A stretch of 64,000 bases of DNA, taken from Nipponacmea schrenckii (Eukaryota; Mollusca; Gastropoda; Lottiidae). The notes beneath the pieces were generated by a model. It searched no databases. It was not told the DNA's origin and saw nothing but the letters and a program-made list of their open reading frames with translations. Every line of letters starts with the position of its first letter. Position 1 is the first letter of the stretch. The position numbers and the translations under genes were made by a program. The stretch covers positions 41,174,602 through 41,238,601 of the forward strand of contig JAUJPP010000003.1 in the NCBI GenBank assembly GCA_030562195.1. Reading direction: 5' to 3'. This document shows, piece after piece, positions 50,701 through 64,000 of this stretch.

Positions 50701-51468
50701 AAATATAATAAACTTAGCTTTCCTGAAAGATCAGTCGTATGCAAATTTACGGATAGGTCGAATTGCCTTCGGTATTCAGGAAAAGATTTGCACGGGATTC
50801 AAATATAATGCTCCTTATGTTGTAGTGATTGCCCTGAAGAATATCACTATATGTGTTTACATGTAAAGATTTCAATAACGAACGTGACCTATACATCAGA
50901 TCATTTTATTATACTAAGCCATAAACTGACCAACTTTTCTCTTGTTCTAATAGGAGACAACTCTCAAATTAATTTTATTATGAATTGTAACTGTGAATAT
51001 GTTACTTGCACAGTACTCTGTTTTCTACATGTTATTATGTATTTCTCATTTTCTTACCAGAGGTCGTATATGTGAATAAACTATCTATCTATGCATACTC
51101 CATTTTAATTAGAAACATTGTTACTTATGAACAGACAAGTTGATTGAAAAAAGGTATGATTAATATTCTGTCGAAGGATCGTCTAGCATTCGACACACCT
51201 TTACTTCAGATTTTCATTAATCATGAGATCCACGAAGTACGTAAATATAACAGCAATATAAGTCTGTCCATTTCAGACATATTATGTCACATAATACATC
51301 CATCTATTTATATCAATCTTGTTGGAATATCATCCTAATGCCTTAAACCGACATGGTATTATTATGTTTTATATGTTCAGCATCGGCAGTCAACCTTGAA
51401 TATAGATTCAATCAAATGTACAATCAAAATGTGCGAATGAAACACGAACTAATGAAGTTGGGTTTAAT
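47773..51468. other. Non-coding stretch, no gene seen
   Basis: Very AT-rich DNA with short open frames lacking recognisable domains. It would be intron if the candidate first exons are real. Confidence 0.5.
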
Positions 51469-51472
51469 TTAA

Positions 51473-51938
51473 AGGGATAATAGGTGTTAGAACGAACATA
51501 AAATTTTAAGTTCACTCAAATTTGGACAATAACAGTATATATCCATCAGTGGACTTACCTATACATCAAAATCCCTCTAAAATCCGAAAAATCCCCAAAA
51601 TAAAGTAGTTAATCATAAAACGCTTGAGCCATCCATCAAGCGATTTTCAAATCGTGTAAATATAAAGGGAAGTAACTCTAACATGTGGGTTTTCACGCGT
51701 CCTTGACCCCTACTGTTGAATTGCACAATGATGTTTTAGCGTTAATTTACCAGACGCTTTTATTCTCAAACTGAATGGCATCGTCGCTGGCTCACTTTTT
51801 TTTAAAATTCCGAATATTTTTTTATTGTGGCTTTTTAAAATTTGGTAAAGTGTGGGATGCATACTTATTTAACTAATAGTCAATATGAAACACAAATATA
51901 AGCCGTAGGACGAGTGTATTCTAACGCCTATTATCCCT
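51473..51938. mobile_element. MITE copy 2, TTAA-flanked, 466 bp
   Basis: The termini are inverted repeats AGGGATAATAGGYGTTAGAA with one mismatch in 20. TTAA stands on both sides (51469-51472, 51939-51942). The interior shares TATATCCATCAGTGGACTTACCT-like sequence and ACATAAAATTTTAAG with copy 1. The 118-bp greater length lies in the middle. No coding capacity. Confidence 0.85.
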
Positions 51939-51942
51939 TTAA

Positions 51943-54405
51943 AACTAGGAAGCAGTCCTACACATTTGGGATTTCCGTCTTTGATTTGATTTTAGATTTG
52001 AATTTTCATGAAACATGTGTATTAATTAGCAATTAATTAAATGTATATAAGGTTATTAATCGCGGATATAGATTGAATTGTGATATATCTACAGTATTAA
52101 TGTAAAAATATATTCCATCAGGCTCATCAACCTGCTAGCGATAATAACATGGTAATACCGCAACCTACAACTTGTTTTAGCAACTGATATATCGCCATTA
52201 TGTGTGCTCAAATAAATTTTTATTAACCACTGATTTGTCAGCTTATAATGAGACTTGGCTGTAGTATTGGTGAATAATTCATTAGCTTTCAGTTTTATCA
52301 TCGGATTTCTACATATTGATGGCACGTAGCTGTCATCTAGACAGTGAAAAAATAACATTGTATACCGCGCAAAGACTTTTCCTATTCTCTTGGATTGAAA
52401 GCAATTAGTGAATTCTTATTCCAAACACGAAATATAGCCCTCTTCCGCCATTCCTACCAGAAAAGATGTATGACTAACAGGAATATAGGTACAAGATAAT
52501 ACTGTTGTATATTGAAGGACCATTGAAAGTGCCGACAGCACGAAAAACCTACAAGAGCCTAGATTAATAGAGTGGGCGACAACTAATACATCTAACAAAT
52601 GCAGATTGTCTTATCTTTGACCATTTATTTGGGATCGATAGATGAGTGCTTTTTAGTTTTATTACAAACATGATCTAAGTGGTTTAAATCGATACTCCAA
52701 TACTCCCCCACTCAAACAACCCTGGCACAAAAATTAATTTTCAGTGAGATGTTATTTTTATGAGACACGGCGACTTACAATATATAAATGATGTGGAGGT
52801 TATATTTGATTCTTCTAGCTGATACAGTATAAACATAATTAGTTAGTTTATATTATTAGACGTCTACGTTCTATTATATCTCTAAATAAATCTCTATTAT
52901 TTTACTAAATAATGTACCGAGACATTCCTTCTAATCAAATCTGTCGACCTTTCATACCTGACTTCAATTTCTTCTAGTCCTCTTATCGACTTTTATACCA
53001 CATGTAAGAGAATTAAATTGCAAGCTTTAATATGCTAATCTCCCTTATGGTAACCCATTCCATTGGATTGTATTTGTCAAACTCAATAACTCAAAAGCTT
53101 AAGAACATCATCATTGGTGGTATTTCGTTTTTTTTTTTCAAAATGGCATTTAAACCTTCTTTGAAGACAATCATTGACGAAGAGCAGTAAACGTAGAAAG
53201 TCGACAAATCAAGCCAATGGAACAAGACTATATAATCACATTGGTACAAATTTTAGATTTATAAGAAAGCTGTGTATGAATTATAAATAGAATTGAGTGC
53301 CATCTCCTACACTTCTGCTCTTTGAAGAGACCCCTGAATATAGCAAATATCATACTCTGTATAGAAACACAAAATGATAGACATAGCTATATTTTGATAA
53401 ATGTGGATTATTTGTCTGGAAAGTCTAGATTTAAACTTGATGTGGAGTATAGATTCAATTTTTAATGGTTAAGATGGTTTGTAGATTATTAACAAATAAA
53501 GTACAGATGTAACTGATACAGTTCAAACGGGCTATTCACGCACGTATTAAGTGTCTCTAATTTTGCAGCAAGAATCGATTCACGAGGTAGGCTTATGTTT
53601 TAACATTATTTTGATCACTTATAATGCGATAATGTACCAAAGTTACTTTGTTGGTGTGTAAAAAAACGCTTTCTGTTATATGGTTGTTTCCAACATATTC
53701 CTAGAATAGTGGGCAATGGGAATGGATATATACAAAATGATCTTCCTTCTCGGAATATCAAAAATGCGTTGGAGCAAAAATCCAAAACGCAAGGGATTGA
53801 TATGCAATTTTATTATCATTAATGTTTAAAAGGAAATACAGTTTGTATGGTTGAAAATACACTTTCGACATTTTAAAGGTGTATATAAGATCTGAGATTA
53901 CTTTCTTCATACGGCACATATTTGTGTTTTAAATAGTGACTATTGGTTAAATAAGTATATAAATAACTGAATCATTAATTTGTCAAAAAGCGACAATAAA
54001 ACTATATTCAGAAGTTATCAAATTATGAGCAAGCTATGAATCCGTTAACGCTTAAAACAGGAAAAAATTAAAATCCCATCACACAGGCAATCATTTTTCA
54101 GTGTACACAAAGAAACTTTGCCAATTGATAAATATTCGTTGAAAATTGTGCCAATATTGGATTATTCATTCGGCATAATATTAATTATTGTCGGTGTTCA
54201 GATCAATTCAAGATTAGTGGTCAAGGAAGCGGGAAAACCTTGTGTAGGATTTATTTCCCTTTATTATTGCAGCGGCTTTGCAAGACTCACAATTTGTAAA
54301 TTGCTAAATCCTTTAATAATTAAGTGCTTGATTTTTTGTATTTATCGGATTATAAGAGGATTTTAATGTATTATGGCATCAGTTAAGTCTAGTGAAAGAT
54401 AAACA
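51943..54405. other. Non-coding stretch, no gene seen
   Basis: AT-rich DNA. Contains only the speculative 18-nt micro-exon at 53569-53586 (acceptor TTTTGCAG, donor GTAGGC) and an 82-codon open frame at 54118-54366 with no family resemblance. Confidence 0.5.
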
Positions 54406-54458
54406 CTGTTATTGGCCAATTTTGAGCTAAATTAAAATTTTATGTTCGTCCTATACCT
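54406..54458. mobile_element. MITE end fragment (same TTAA family)
   Basis: 53 bp ending at TTAA (54459-54462). Its reverse complement (AGGTATAGGACGAACATAAA, then ATTTTAA and a GGCCAATAACAG end) aligns with the left end of copy 2 (GAACGAACATAAAATTTTAA, then GGACAATAACAG). The other end is missing. Confidence 0.6.
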
Positions 54459-54462
54459 TTAA

Positions 54463-57400
54463 GAGATTAGCAGATGGAAATCTGTGTACATCATAATAAT
54501 ACATATAGGTACTGTATGTAGCACTATTATATAGTGACACCAGGTGGTCTCTAGATCCTAGATGACTTGCTGTAAAATCAATAAGCGGATACTTTCTGTC
54601 ACTTAAGCTCCCATGATTAACCGTACATTTTCTAAAAAAACATAGTTATAATGCTTACTTTATCTGGCTTTTGTGTTTGAGATTTCACATTCATGTAATC
54701 AAAGTACATGCACTATAAGTTTGAAAGTTACAGAATGTTGTTTATGTGTGGCGGTGTTCTGTGTTCTCCAAAACATGGATATTACATCTAATCAGGTCCA
54801 CTTTCTTTGCAACAACATAAAAATGTCAAATTAAGGACAACAAAAGCTTCACCTTGAAAATAACCTTGTGGGATTTTAATGCTGTTACGAAAACATCTAC
54901 TGAAAACAGATTAAAGATGAAATGCGTATTTATAACAAATACATGAATAGACCGTAGAAAAGTTGGTAGTGGGTCTTTGGCCAAAATAGCCACAACCATC
55001 TGGTAATCTGGTATTGAGGTCAGCCTAGTTTTAGTCTATAAAGCAATTTAATATGGTCTTATCTTCAAGTAAACTAATCTAAAAACACCATATAGTTGAT
55101 TTATTCAATTGGTATCATATAAAAGGAAGGCTAGGATGAAAGTAGCCAATGGCTATAAATCTAGACATAAAATAATGGAATGAAGAGAGTGTATTGAGGT
55201 TCCTTCAAGAGTTGTTATAAAGTAGTTTTATAGTGGAACTAAGGTAGACCTCTATTACCAATATAAATTATAGATAGTAAGCAAGGAATAATGTTGATCT
55301 ATATTATTAGATATTATTAAGGCTAGATTGTGGAATATTGTGTGGAATCTTTGTGGTTTTTATTCATGTTCAAGTGTAAGTAGTACATTATTTTACCAAT
55401 TTATATTTATTTATAGAAATGACAATCATTGGATTTCACATTTGCTTGATTTGAATCTAAATAGAATTGAATATCTAGAAGACAATAAACGGAACTTGCA
55501 TGAAGGTCCAAAATGATTTAAATACAAGGATATTAGACATTCTACATTCTAGTGCTTGCTGCTGAGTATTTCAAAGAAAAAGTTTTATTGGAACAAATCA
55601 TTGGAAGACAGGCCTACTCAAGAAAAAGTCTTGAAGGTCAGACTACTACAAGAAATTGTGTGTCCCTGAAGCCAAGAACGAGATACATCATATCGATGCT
55701 ATATATTGTTTTATCGACACAAATGCCTTGAAACTACATATTGTCTGAAATCTAGAAATAAATGTTTCTTCAGATGCATTGGTGAAGGTCATTAAGCATG
55801 TATTATTAACTGTTGGTGGTCCTCTAAAATATTTCACAATGATTATTGCTTTTCGTGTTAAAGACGGAAACCTTTTTTAAAACACCTCTAGCACTATTTG
55901 TCTGACTGTAGAATGTCTTAAGATCGACTGTAAGTGAAGTTTATTATTTGTGTAAATTTCACATCCAGTTTACCCGAGGCCTGTATCGCCAACTGAGAAT
56001 AGAATTGGTTGGAACAGAACACATTAGTTTAAAATTTTATCTAAAGGTCATAAGGTTAGTTTATTTTTTACTCATTCATGGATCTAGTTATACATACTGA
56101 TCGAAACATTAACTATAATCAGCAACATTGTTCATTCTATCAATGATCAAATGTAGTTCCTGGACACGTATTGTATTGTAACGTTTTGTAGATAAACTAT
56201 TATCAGTTGATCAGGTTGATCTCAATTAACAAAACTACCATTATGTACATACTGAATGGTACCAATGTTCAATGACCACACAAATGGGTGGGTTTTATCA
56301 CTGTAATTTTCGACCATTTAGATTCATATATACCCAACTTGATACACGTAACATTCATTACAAGTTGGATTTTATAGTTTATAACAGTGTAATATGTGTG
56401 TCGACAGGGCGATAGAGATATTAAGCTGAAATGTCAATAGAAAGTTAATTAGTCCTATGTTTAATAATAATTATCTAGAGATATAATTAGTATATTTTTG
56501 CTGGTAATATTCCACCATTGTTACCATCATAGTTAATAATAATATAAAAGGTTATCGACCAGATTATAGACGCTTACTGAAAAAATTAGCAATCCGTATA
56601 ATCTAGGGTACTTCTTGAAATTAATATTTGTAGATTAATATATTTAAATAACATGTATTATAAACAGGTCAAACTTATTCTTTCTGGAATTTTCCACTGT
56701 GTTTTGAGTTGTAAGAAAGGCCATATTAGTTACCAGATAAATGTGGATCTCTCGAAAGGAACCGATTGAGATTCAGCAGATCAATTTTATTCGGTAATGT
56801 GATGTTTATTTTTTCAGGAGCTACAAAGCAACTCAAAATATGGCCCATGTCAAAGTATCGACAAGACACATGGAACATTAACGTCATGTTGCTGTTTGTT
56901 TGTCATCTTCCATTTATAGAGATGATAATGTAAATAATCCTTATATGAATTTATGATTAGGTGTTTGAGAAAGTATAAGCGGATTAAAGAGAGTTCTAAT
57001 ACATATTGATAAAAGGGATATAGAATGTTTGATCTGTAGACCAGTTAATGACGTAGAAAGTCCACAGGGAAATTACTACTAACATTTTTCTCTTTTCATT
57101 CTAATGACACAAAACACCATCTCACTTGTTTAAGAATTCAAGCGTTAGTTTCTCTTTACAAACATTTCAAATAGTTACTAGGCTGTGATTTTTTAAGTTG
57201 TTCTACTGATTCAATATTCAGTTTCTCAATGTTTTTCTTATCTAATTAAGAGCTATTTATATCTGAAGGAACCAATTACAATTTCATTCATTTCCATTTA
57301 CGATTGGAACTTAAAAAGTACGCATTATAAAAAAGTGAATGAGGGTGAAGTAGGTTAATATATAGAGGTATTAAATGATTCTAATCAATACAACAGTTGT

Positions 57401-58403
57401 CGTGTTTAAGGTTTAAAGATTTCTGTGTTTTTCAATTAAACATGCTTCTCATTGTTGAAATATTGAAGTCTATCCACGTTATCTGTTTTTACCACATTAC
57501 TCTAGCAAATTGAAGTACTCGGTTCTTTAAGGACGATACTTCAGAAATGCCTTCAAAATACCATGTTTTCCACCAAAAGCACAAAATAACGCAGGTCATA
57601 GACATGATTTTAGGTGATTTCAGCAACTGTCCATGTTTGAAGACTTATGATTTTACGTGATGTAAATAAGTGTTAACTGTAACCAAATTATGACCAAATA
57701 CAAAAACATTATTGATTCAAATTGCATATTCGCGCAAGGACATGTAAAGACAACTGTTTAATTTATTTCAGTAGGCTCTACTGATAAAAATGACTGAGTT
57801 CCTTGATATTCCCTATTAGATGAAGATTTAGATGAATAACTTTTACAGAAAATATTGGAGTCATATGATTGCAAATAGTTTTATTAGTGAATATTTGGAA
57901 GATATACAATTTTGAAACATCTGTTGATATGAGGCAAACATGTAGATAATTCTATTTCAAATTTATGACCAACATTAAACGTTTTCAAGTGATTTAGGAA
58001 TACATTTAATTTCTAATAGCATATCTGGCTGATAGCTAATGCTGACATGACAATTATTCTGTAATATGTCACAAATTGTGGGTATAATACCTATTATTTG
58101 TATCATATAGACATATCATTTTAACAGTCGGCAATAATATTGATTATTTGAATCAAACTAATATAAACTCTCTTTTGAAAGCCATATTAACAGATTAATA
58201 TGACAGAATTGACAATCACATCTGAAATGCTGAACATTAGTTATATATGCTAGAAACTATTTTCTTCCATGAATAAAATGACAATATTTCAATGTGATTT
58301 ATAGTTTAGTATACCTTTGTTGACTAGAAGAGACACTATCCTGAGTTAGTTTTAGGTTTGAAGCTGAAGCTGTTTATAGTTAGAACTGGAATTTAATACA
58401 TAT
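54463..58403. other. Non-coding stretch, no gene seen
   Basis: AT-rich DNA. One acceptor-like TTTATTTTTTCAG ends at 56817 and opens 33 codons to TAG (56917-56919); all three frames are open for part of this, so it is weak evidence for a last exon. Confidence 0.5.
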
Positions 58404-58599
58404 ATGTGCCAAGTAAACTGGGTAATAAAATGTAATATCATACATGTAATATAAGTTAAGTTTATAGTATATACTTGGTTTATACTTGATAACATAATAT
58501 CAAGTATAAAATATACCTTTTTGTGTTACCATGAAATACTATGAAGTGATTTATATGGTACCATGGATAGTAAGATAAAATGATTATTACTTGGCACAT
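58404..58599. mobile_element. MITE-like element, 196 bp, 13-bp perfect TIRs
   Basis: ATGTGCCAAGTAA (58404-58416) and TTACTTGGCACAT (58587-58599) are perfect inverted repeats. The interior carries another perfect pair, TATACTTGATA and TATCAAGTATA, and ATGGTACCAT, so the whole unit is hairpin-prone. No clear target duplication is visible and there is no second copy in the window. Confidence 0.6.
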
Positions 58600-61500
58600 T
58601 TTATTGGTTTCATTCAATCTATTACTACATTACTTTAATACTATTTTATACTTCAGCAATTTTTCTGTAGGCAACATCGATAATATTGTCACATAAAATA
58701 GTCAATAGAAGCCATTTAATCTGTGACATAAATAGAGTATTATCAATATCTCTCACTCTAATTTCCAATATAAATCATTGTTTTCTCTATGTTAATGTGT
58801 TTTTATGTACCAGGGTCATGTATTTATTTCTACAGCTCAGACAGATATTCTACTGTCTGAAAGCAATGGAGTGACTATTATTAATACCTGATCTATGCGA
58901 ACATTCCTATTCCCCGATTAATCAACATAATTGGATTTGCTTCATTAGAGTCCGTGTTACCTATGGGGTGTAGGTATAGGTATTAACTTGGTGACCTTGT
59001 CTAAGTAATTTTTAGCTCAATGATGGTGAAGCAACTATCTTCATTTTGAATGTTGATTCTACACAAACATTATCTCATAAACAATAATCGGGGCTAGAAT
59101 AAGATTGATAAATTTGTTTTAAAGAAACTTTATTAACATGCTTTGAAATGTTATAAAATACGAAATCTTGAATGTTAATGTCGTGGAAACACTAGAGCAA
59201 TTCCAATTTTCTACAAAAAATGTTCCAGCTAAATTGTTTTAAAGTGAATAAAAATGGCTTGAGAAAATTATTCGTGATTAAGATGTGCGTGTAAGAGTTG
59301 TTGCTTGACTTGTGATAAGGGTCAGTAACATGAAGACACATTTTTGTGGTATTGATGGTTTTTTGTTGTTTTTTTTTAGCTTAACCTAGATTTTAGTTGT
59401 TATAGCTATTATATATTATCTTCTACATCACTTATCAATAATAGAACTAGAATATTCTGATTTTTTCTCTCATAACCCTATCCGTTTTGTGACAAAGAAA
59501 GTCATAAATCCTAAATAATAAGTTAATTTAAAGATAATGGGTATATTAGAATAAATGGATATTACAAATTATTAGATAATGCCCTAATCTATTATTCCTG
59601 GAGTTAATGTCACTGGGTTTTCCTGGTTCTAGAAACAGAAGAAGTTTATACACAGAATGTTAAAAACAGACTTATACATTCGGATTTTCAGTCCGCTCAA
59701 GTGTATTGAGCCATTAAGAGATTAAAACTGAAACGGTTTAGACGGAATATTGGAAGGGGGCTTCCAGTCCGTGAGATATATATTTTTCCATCATGTTTCT
59801 TTTCATTCCTTAGAGATCGAAATCATCATGCTGAGAGCAATGTACTTTTATCAAATATACAAATGAAAAGATTAATGGAATGCAAGGGATAATTACAGGA
59901 TGTGTAGGAGGTTTTGATCTTTCAAACATGTCATGAAAGTCTTTGGTAAAACTTTTAATTCAATTAATATATGACATTGTTTTCTAGTCGAATTCATGTA
60001 CTGATCAATGGTATTTTAAATTAAAACCAATAAATCATGCTGTTCGCTGCTAAGGTTTAGTTCGCCATAAGTTGTTGACCTTGGTTATTGGATTGAAAAC
60101 ATTTAAAGAAAAATTAAACATGTTTTGGGGATGCAAATTGATAGATTTGATGGATACTGAATTCTGATATTCTGCATTTATACGATACGACAGAGGATAA
60201 TTATCTTTTTGATGTGACTTTACATCATAGATTCGCAATGGGAAATATAATGGTGACACATATACACTTGAACCCATTCTGACGTACACTTGTTTTTGAA
60301 AGGAATGCCACCAATTTCAGTCCGTTTAACGCTATATTCTTCCAGATGTGAGAACATTAACCACCTTCTTAACGAACCGTATTTTATTCATAGGAAATAG
60401 TTTTGTACAGTAAAAAAGAAAATTCCACGCCTTTTGGTTTTATGATAAAAGCAGATGTTCTTTGACATAATATTAAAATACTATATATAGGGGGTTTATG
60501 TTGTGGAACAATTTTACTTTTAATCTCATTACCATTCTACTTCATATACTTCGATTTCTCTTTCTATGACTTAATTTGCTCATTGAATTTCTCATCAGCT
60601 GGCCAGATGTCCAATAAAAATTGTGATCAACGCAAATACCCTGAGCTAACCATACAACCGTCTGTACAAATTCCTAACTGTTCCAAACCGCCCTTATTCA
60701 GAAATGATTCAATAAATTTATTTAGTATTTGATTGGTTGAATATGTTTTTATAACGGGACTCATTAGGAACATCCTATATGAGAATGAATCTGATCTACA
60801 TATAGTGACTTATTATTGAATTCGAGAAGAAATAAGTAATTATTGAACCAACCTATGTTTTAATCAAGTTACCTTTGAACACTACTGAGCACTTCTTCAG
60901 ATAATCAATTTAGCCCTGGCTATCAAGCTTCATACACGTAACAATTATCATGATCCAAACGGGCTTTTCTGTGTCAATCTTAAAACGCCTCCATATAAGA
61001 AGAATGTTGTAGATAAGAGAAAATAGAACTAGAACAAATCTAGAAGGTAAATTGATTAGCAATGTGTAGCCACTAAAAAAACTTGTCAGCTTCAATACAA
61101 TAATAAGCCTACAGCAAGGACAAAGGACGAAGTTGAACATAAATTCTATTTGTGTATTCTTTCCGGGATAGTGATGGTAGATATATTTGTATATCAAATC
61201 GATATGAATTCTAGCAACTATTATTTCATACAATTTATATATACTAGTTACTAGTGAAACAACAGGTGTTTTAGTCCCGATTTTCTCATTAAAATTTCTT
61301 ATCTGTTTCTACTTTGCCTAAGTTGACAGACTTAAATTGCCACTTGTTTTGAGTGGTACTGGCTGCTTTCTCTCTAACAAATTTCATCATCTACCAGGCA
61401 GTTTAACCATAGGTGAGATTTAACAAATTTGTTTTGTATTTATGGTTTCCTGTTTTAACTAAAAGCGAATCGGTAGTAATGCCTTGTGCTGACTGAATTG

Positions 61501-64000
61501 TTTCCGCTAACGAACATACTATATGTTAAAATAACTCCGAACATAATATAGTAGTTGTAGTAGTAGTAGTAGTAGTTTATGTATGAGTCAAAATTCTACG
61601 TTCAATAGCATACGTACTATGGCTGATGTTCTGTAAAGTGTAACCATACCCTATGATTGATATTGAAGACTAATAAACAATCAAAGACACAGGTGATAGC
61701 GCTCAGGTTAAATTGAGTGATACCACTTGAATGCTTTATTCTTATAAGTGGAAATTTGAAACTTCTATAACTGGAAACAAGTTTACCATTTTCTAGATCG
61801 ATATGAAAGATTGCTTGTTGTTTTCTTAAGCAATTGAATATGGTAAAAAGTAATTGACACTATTGCATTTTCGCGTAAAAATCAATTTAGAATTCTATAA
61901 AACATGTTAATAGCAATTGACATTTCAGTAGTTTGAAAGAGCAATACATATTGTATTGTCACTTATAACTTGCAGGATTTTCTATTTATATAAGATATAG
62001 AAAATGATATAATTGATAATTTAACTGTTTATTTGCTGACGGTGGAAATTACTTTGACAACACAGACAACATCTGCCTGTTAGTCGTATAAGTTACAATA
62101 TAATTATTTGACATTGCCACTAGTTGAGTTTGCAAGTCATATTTCCCATAGAACATGGGTAACATTGTAGGTTGACTTTAAATCACAGACATCATTCTGT
62201 GATAACTAGATTGGCTCGAATTCTTGACGTTTTTGAATGATAATTGTCACGGAATTTGCTCCTTTGGTAAAATATATTGCCCTATTTAATACTGTTTTAT
62301 ATCTTGGATATTCTATGAATGTTCGATATTCAGCTTAATATAAATCCCATGAGATATTTTTCGTAGGGACTAACGGGTTTTATATTTTATGAATACGTGT
62401 GATTTATTATTAGCAAGAATGCTTGTTAGAATGACAGAATTGTGAAGAGATTAGAAATATTAGATAAACATACAAAACATGCTGATTACATTACCAACTA
62501 GTTGTATTCACGAATTTCAGCTTCATTTTCAAATTCAGTTATGTCAGAATAATAAAAACACTCGTGTGAAACTTTTTGATTAATGATTTCCCTGTTTAGA
62601 GGTAATTTGCGTTTGATGTCACATCTGTTTATTTCTTAAATTGTCTCGAAACACATCGTATTGAAAACACTTGGTAGGGTAATTTTATATTGTCCTGCAA
62701 TTGGAACTGGGTCTATACATGCATAAATGTAACTCAATCTAACGGATATAAAATAATGCAAATCTATGTAAACAATAATAACCCCCATTCAACCGGATGC
62801 ATTGAAAATAATTATTGCGACGAGAAAATAATATAACGAAATTAAATAAGACAATTCAATTCAATTATTTATCAGCTTTGAAACAACCCAAACCATACAG
62901 TTTCATCCTTTTTTTTATGGCTATCCACTTATAAATAAACATGTGTTTAAAATGAAATTAAAACACTACAATTTGTGTTGATAGTAGAGGACAGTTAACT
63001 TAATTCATATGTTCAACTGTATATATGTTACTTCTGGTTTAAATTAATACACTATTCTATACATGTTTCTACCAGACTGGAATTTCTTTTTATCAAATCC
63101 AGTTTTGAGTTAACCCAGGTCAATCTGACCACTTTCAGTATATCAGTATTTTTGAAACTACAGTTTGAGAATTTGCAGCACGTAGCACATTAAGGACATT
63201 TGTCCAACGCACTTGTCTTGGGGGTTCTTACATGGACATATTGTGTTAGAACCATACGTAATTTCGTAGGTTGGCGTTATCGATTGTTATTCTTTTCTTA
63301 TTTGTTTGCATATGGTTACATGTTAGAAGATAAATATGTTTACAAAACAGAAGTCGAAGAAAATTTGAAAACATTGTTTTAGAAACGGGTGTCCCTTGAC
63401 AGCTCTTTTTCTAGGCAACAGTTAAATGAAACCGGATGTTAAAATTTTCTTTGGCTTTGATTTGTCAAACGCAACCGGATGTTTTGATGCTGCTGTCAAA
63501 ACTTAATGTAGCTGAGAGAAATAAATGCACATGCGCCCATTAGCTTCACAGATGCATATACCAAGGCAAGATAAGATTGATTTAAATATAGACAATATAT
63601 CGGTATAGTGGAGGTCAAGCGTAGGAAATATAGTTCTGACAGATCCAGCAATGTCTATACAACAATATACGACGTGAGAAATATAAAACATCAATAGTTT
63701 TTGTAACCAGAAAAATGACAGAATGATTATAATTCTCACCGCCTTTCAATTTGCCGCTAGAAATATGTAAAATACCAGGGGTAACATTAATAACAAACAT
63801 GATGAAAAAATGTCTATATTGGAAGTACTTGAATTTATTTAAGGATTATTTATACGAACACTAATCGAGCACCTCTAACTATTCCTCTGAAATTCTACTT
63901 CGAATTCTACTTGGAATGACTACTGCTTTCTTGAACATCCTTCTTAAAAACAATGACTACGGTTATTGCGCTGCTTTCGCTTTTTGCTGAATCCTGAGGG
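58600..64000. other. Non-coding stretch, no gene seen
   Basis: AT-rich DNA to the window end, including a short TAG microsatellite (61558-61576). A 107-codon minus-strand open frame (60910-61233) is hydrophobic, without a recognisable domain or splice context. Two CAACCGGATGTT-like words lie near 63430 and 63474. Confidence 0.5.
61558..61576. repeat. TAG trinucleotide microsatellite
   Basis: About six uninterrupted TAG units. Confidence 0.85.

Noticed and set aside
54118..54366. 82-codon open frame preceded by an acceptor-like TTTTTCAG at 54101
   Set aside because: Hydrophobic random-looking peptide with no partner exons.
60910..61233. 107-codon minus-strand open frame, the longest outside repeats and the SLC16 gene
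   Set aside because: Leu/Ile/Phe-rich as expected from AT-rich DNA, without recognisable domain, promoter or splice context.

Overview
This window is nuclear DNA of an animal. It is AT-rich and gene-poor, with one clearly spliced gene (GT-AG introns of 165, 235 and 376 bp), many minisatellites and several small non-autonomous transposons. The CCGT-microsatellite plus ~170-bp tandem array, the tRNA-derived SINEs and the repeat style suggest a marine lophotrochozoan, most likely a mollusc. That placement is inference; nothing here fixes the species.

Layout. 122-2678 (+) holds the last four coding exons of an SLC16/monocarboxylate-transporter-like gene, whose 5' part lies left of the window, followed by a short 3' UTR. 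3490-8530 is a large 26-bp satellite split by a 1,581-bp foldback element (6398-7978). 12424-14790 is a 112-bp satellite interrupted by a 366-bp inverted-repeat element. 17100-19265 is a dimeric (167+177 bp) array with CCGT microsatellite blocks. Further arrays: 38 bp (20157-21078), 49 bp (24590-25945, interrupted by a SINE), 44 bp (32115-33910, interrupted by a SINE), 43 bp (37086-39625, interrupted by a 1.4-kb long-TIR element), a decayed array (42440-43110) and 23 bp (45190-46025). A family of TTAA-flanked MITEs has two full copies (21850-22197, 51473-51938) and one end fragment (54406-54458). A 13-bp-TIR MITE lies at 58404-58599. Tandem arrays and elements together occupy roughly a quarter of the window.

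Beyond 2.7 kb no gene can be confidently recognised. The best coding hints are a 24-codon ATG-to-donor exon at 44307-44378 (+), a TATA box with a possible first exon ending in ATG|GT at 47490-47766 (+), and a 204-nt phase 0-0 exon-like ORF at 44779-44982 (-) with a weak integrase-like motif. The rest reads as intergenic or intronic DNA; most longer open frames are translated satellite.

The most striking structures are the foldback element, whose arms are built from self-palindromic 21-bp units, and the fact that five separate minisatellite arrays are each interrupted by a different non-autonomous mobile element.
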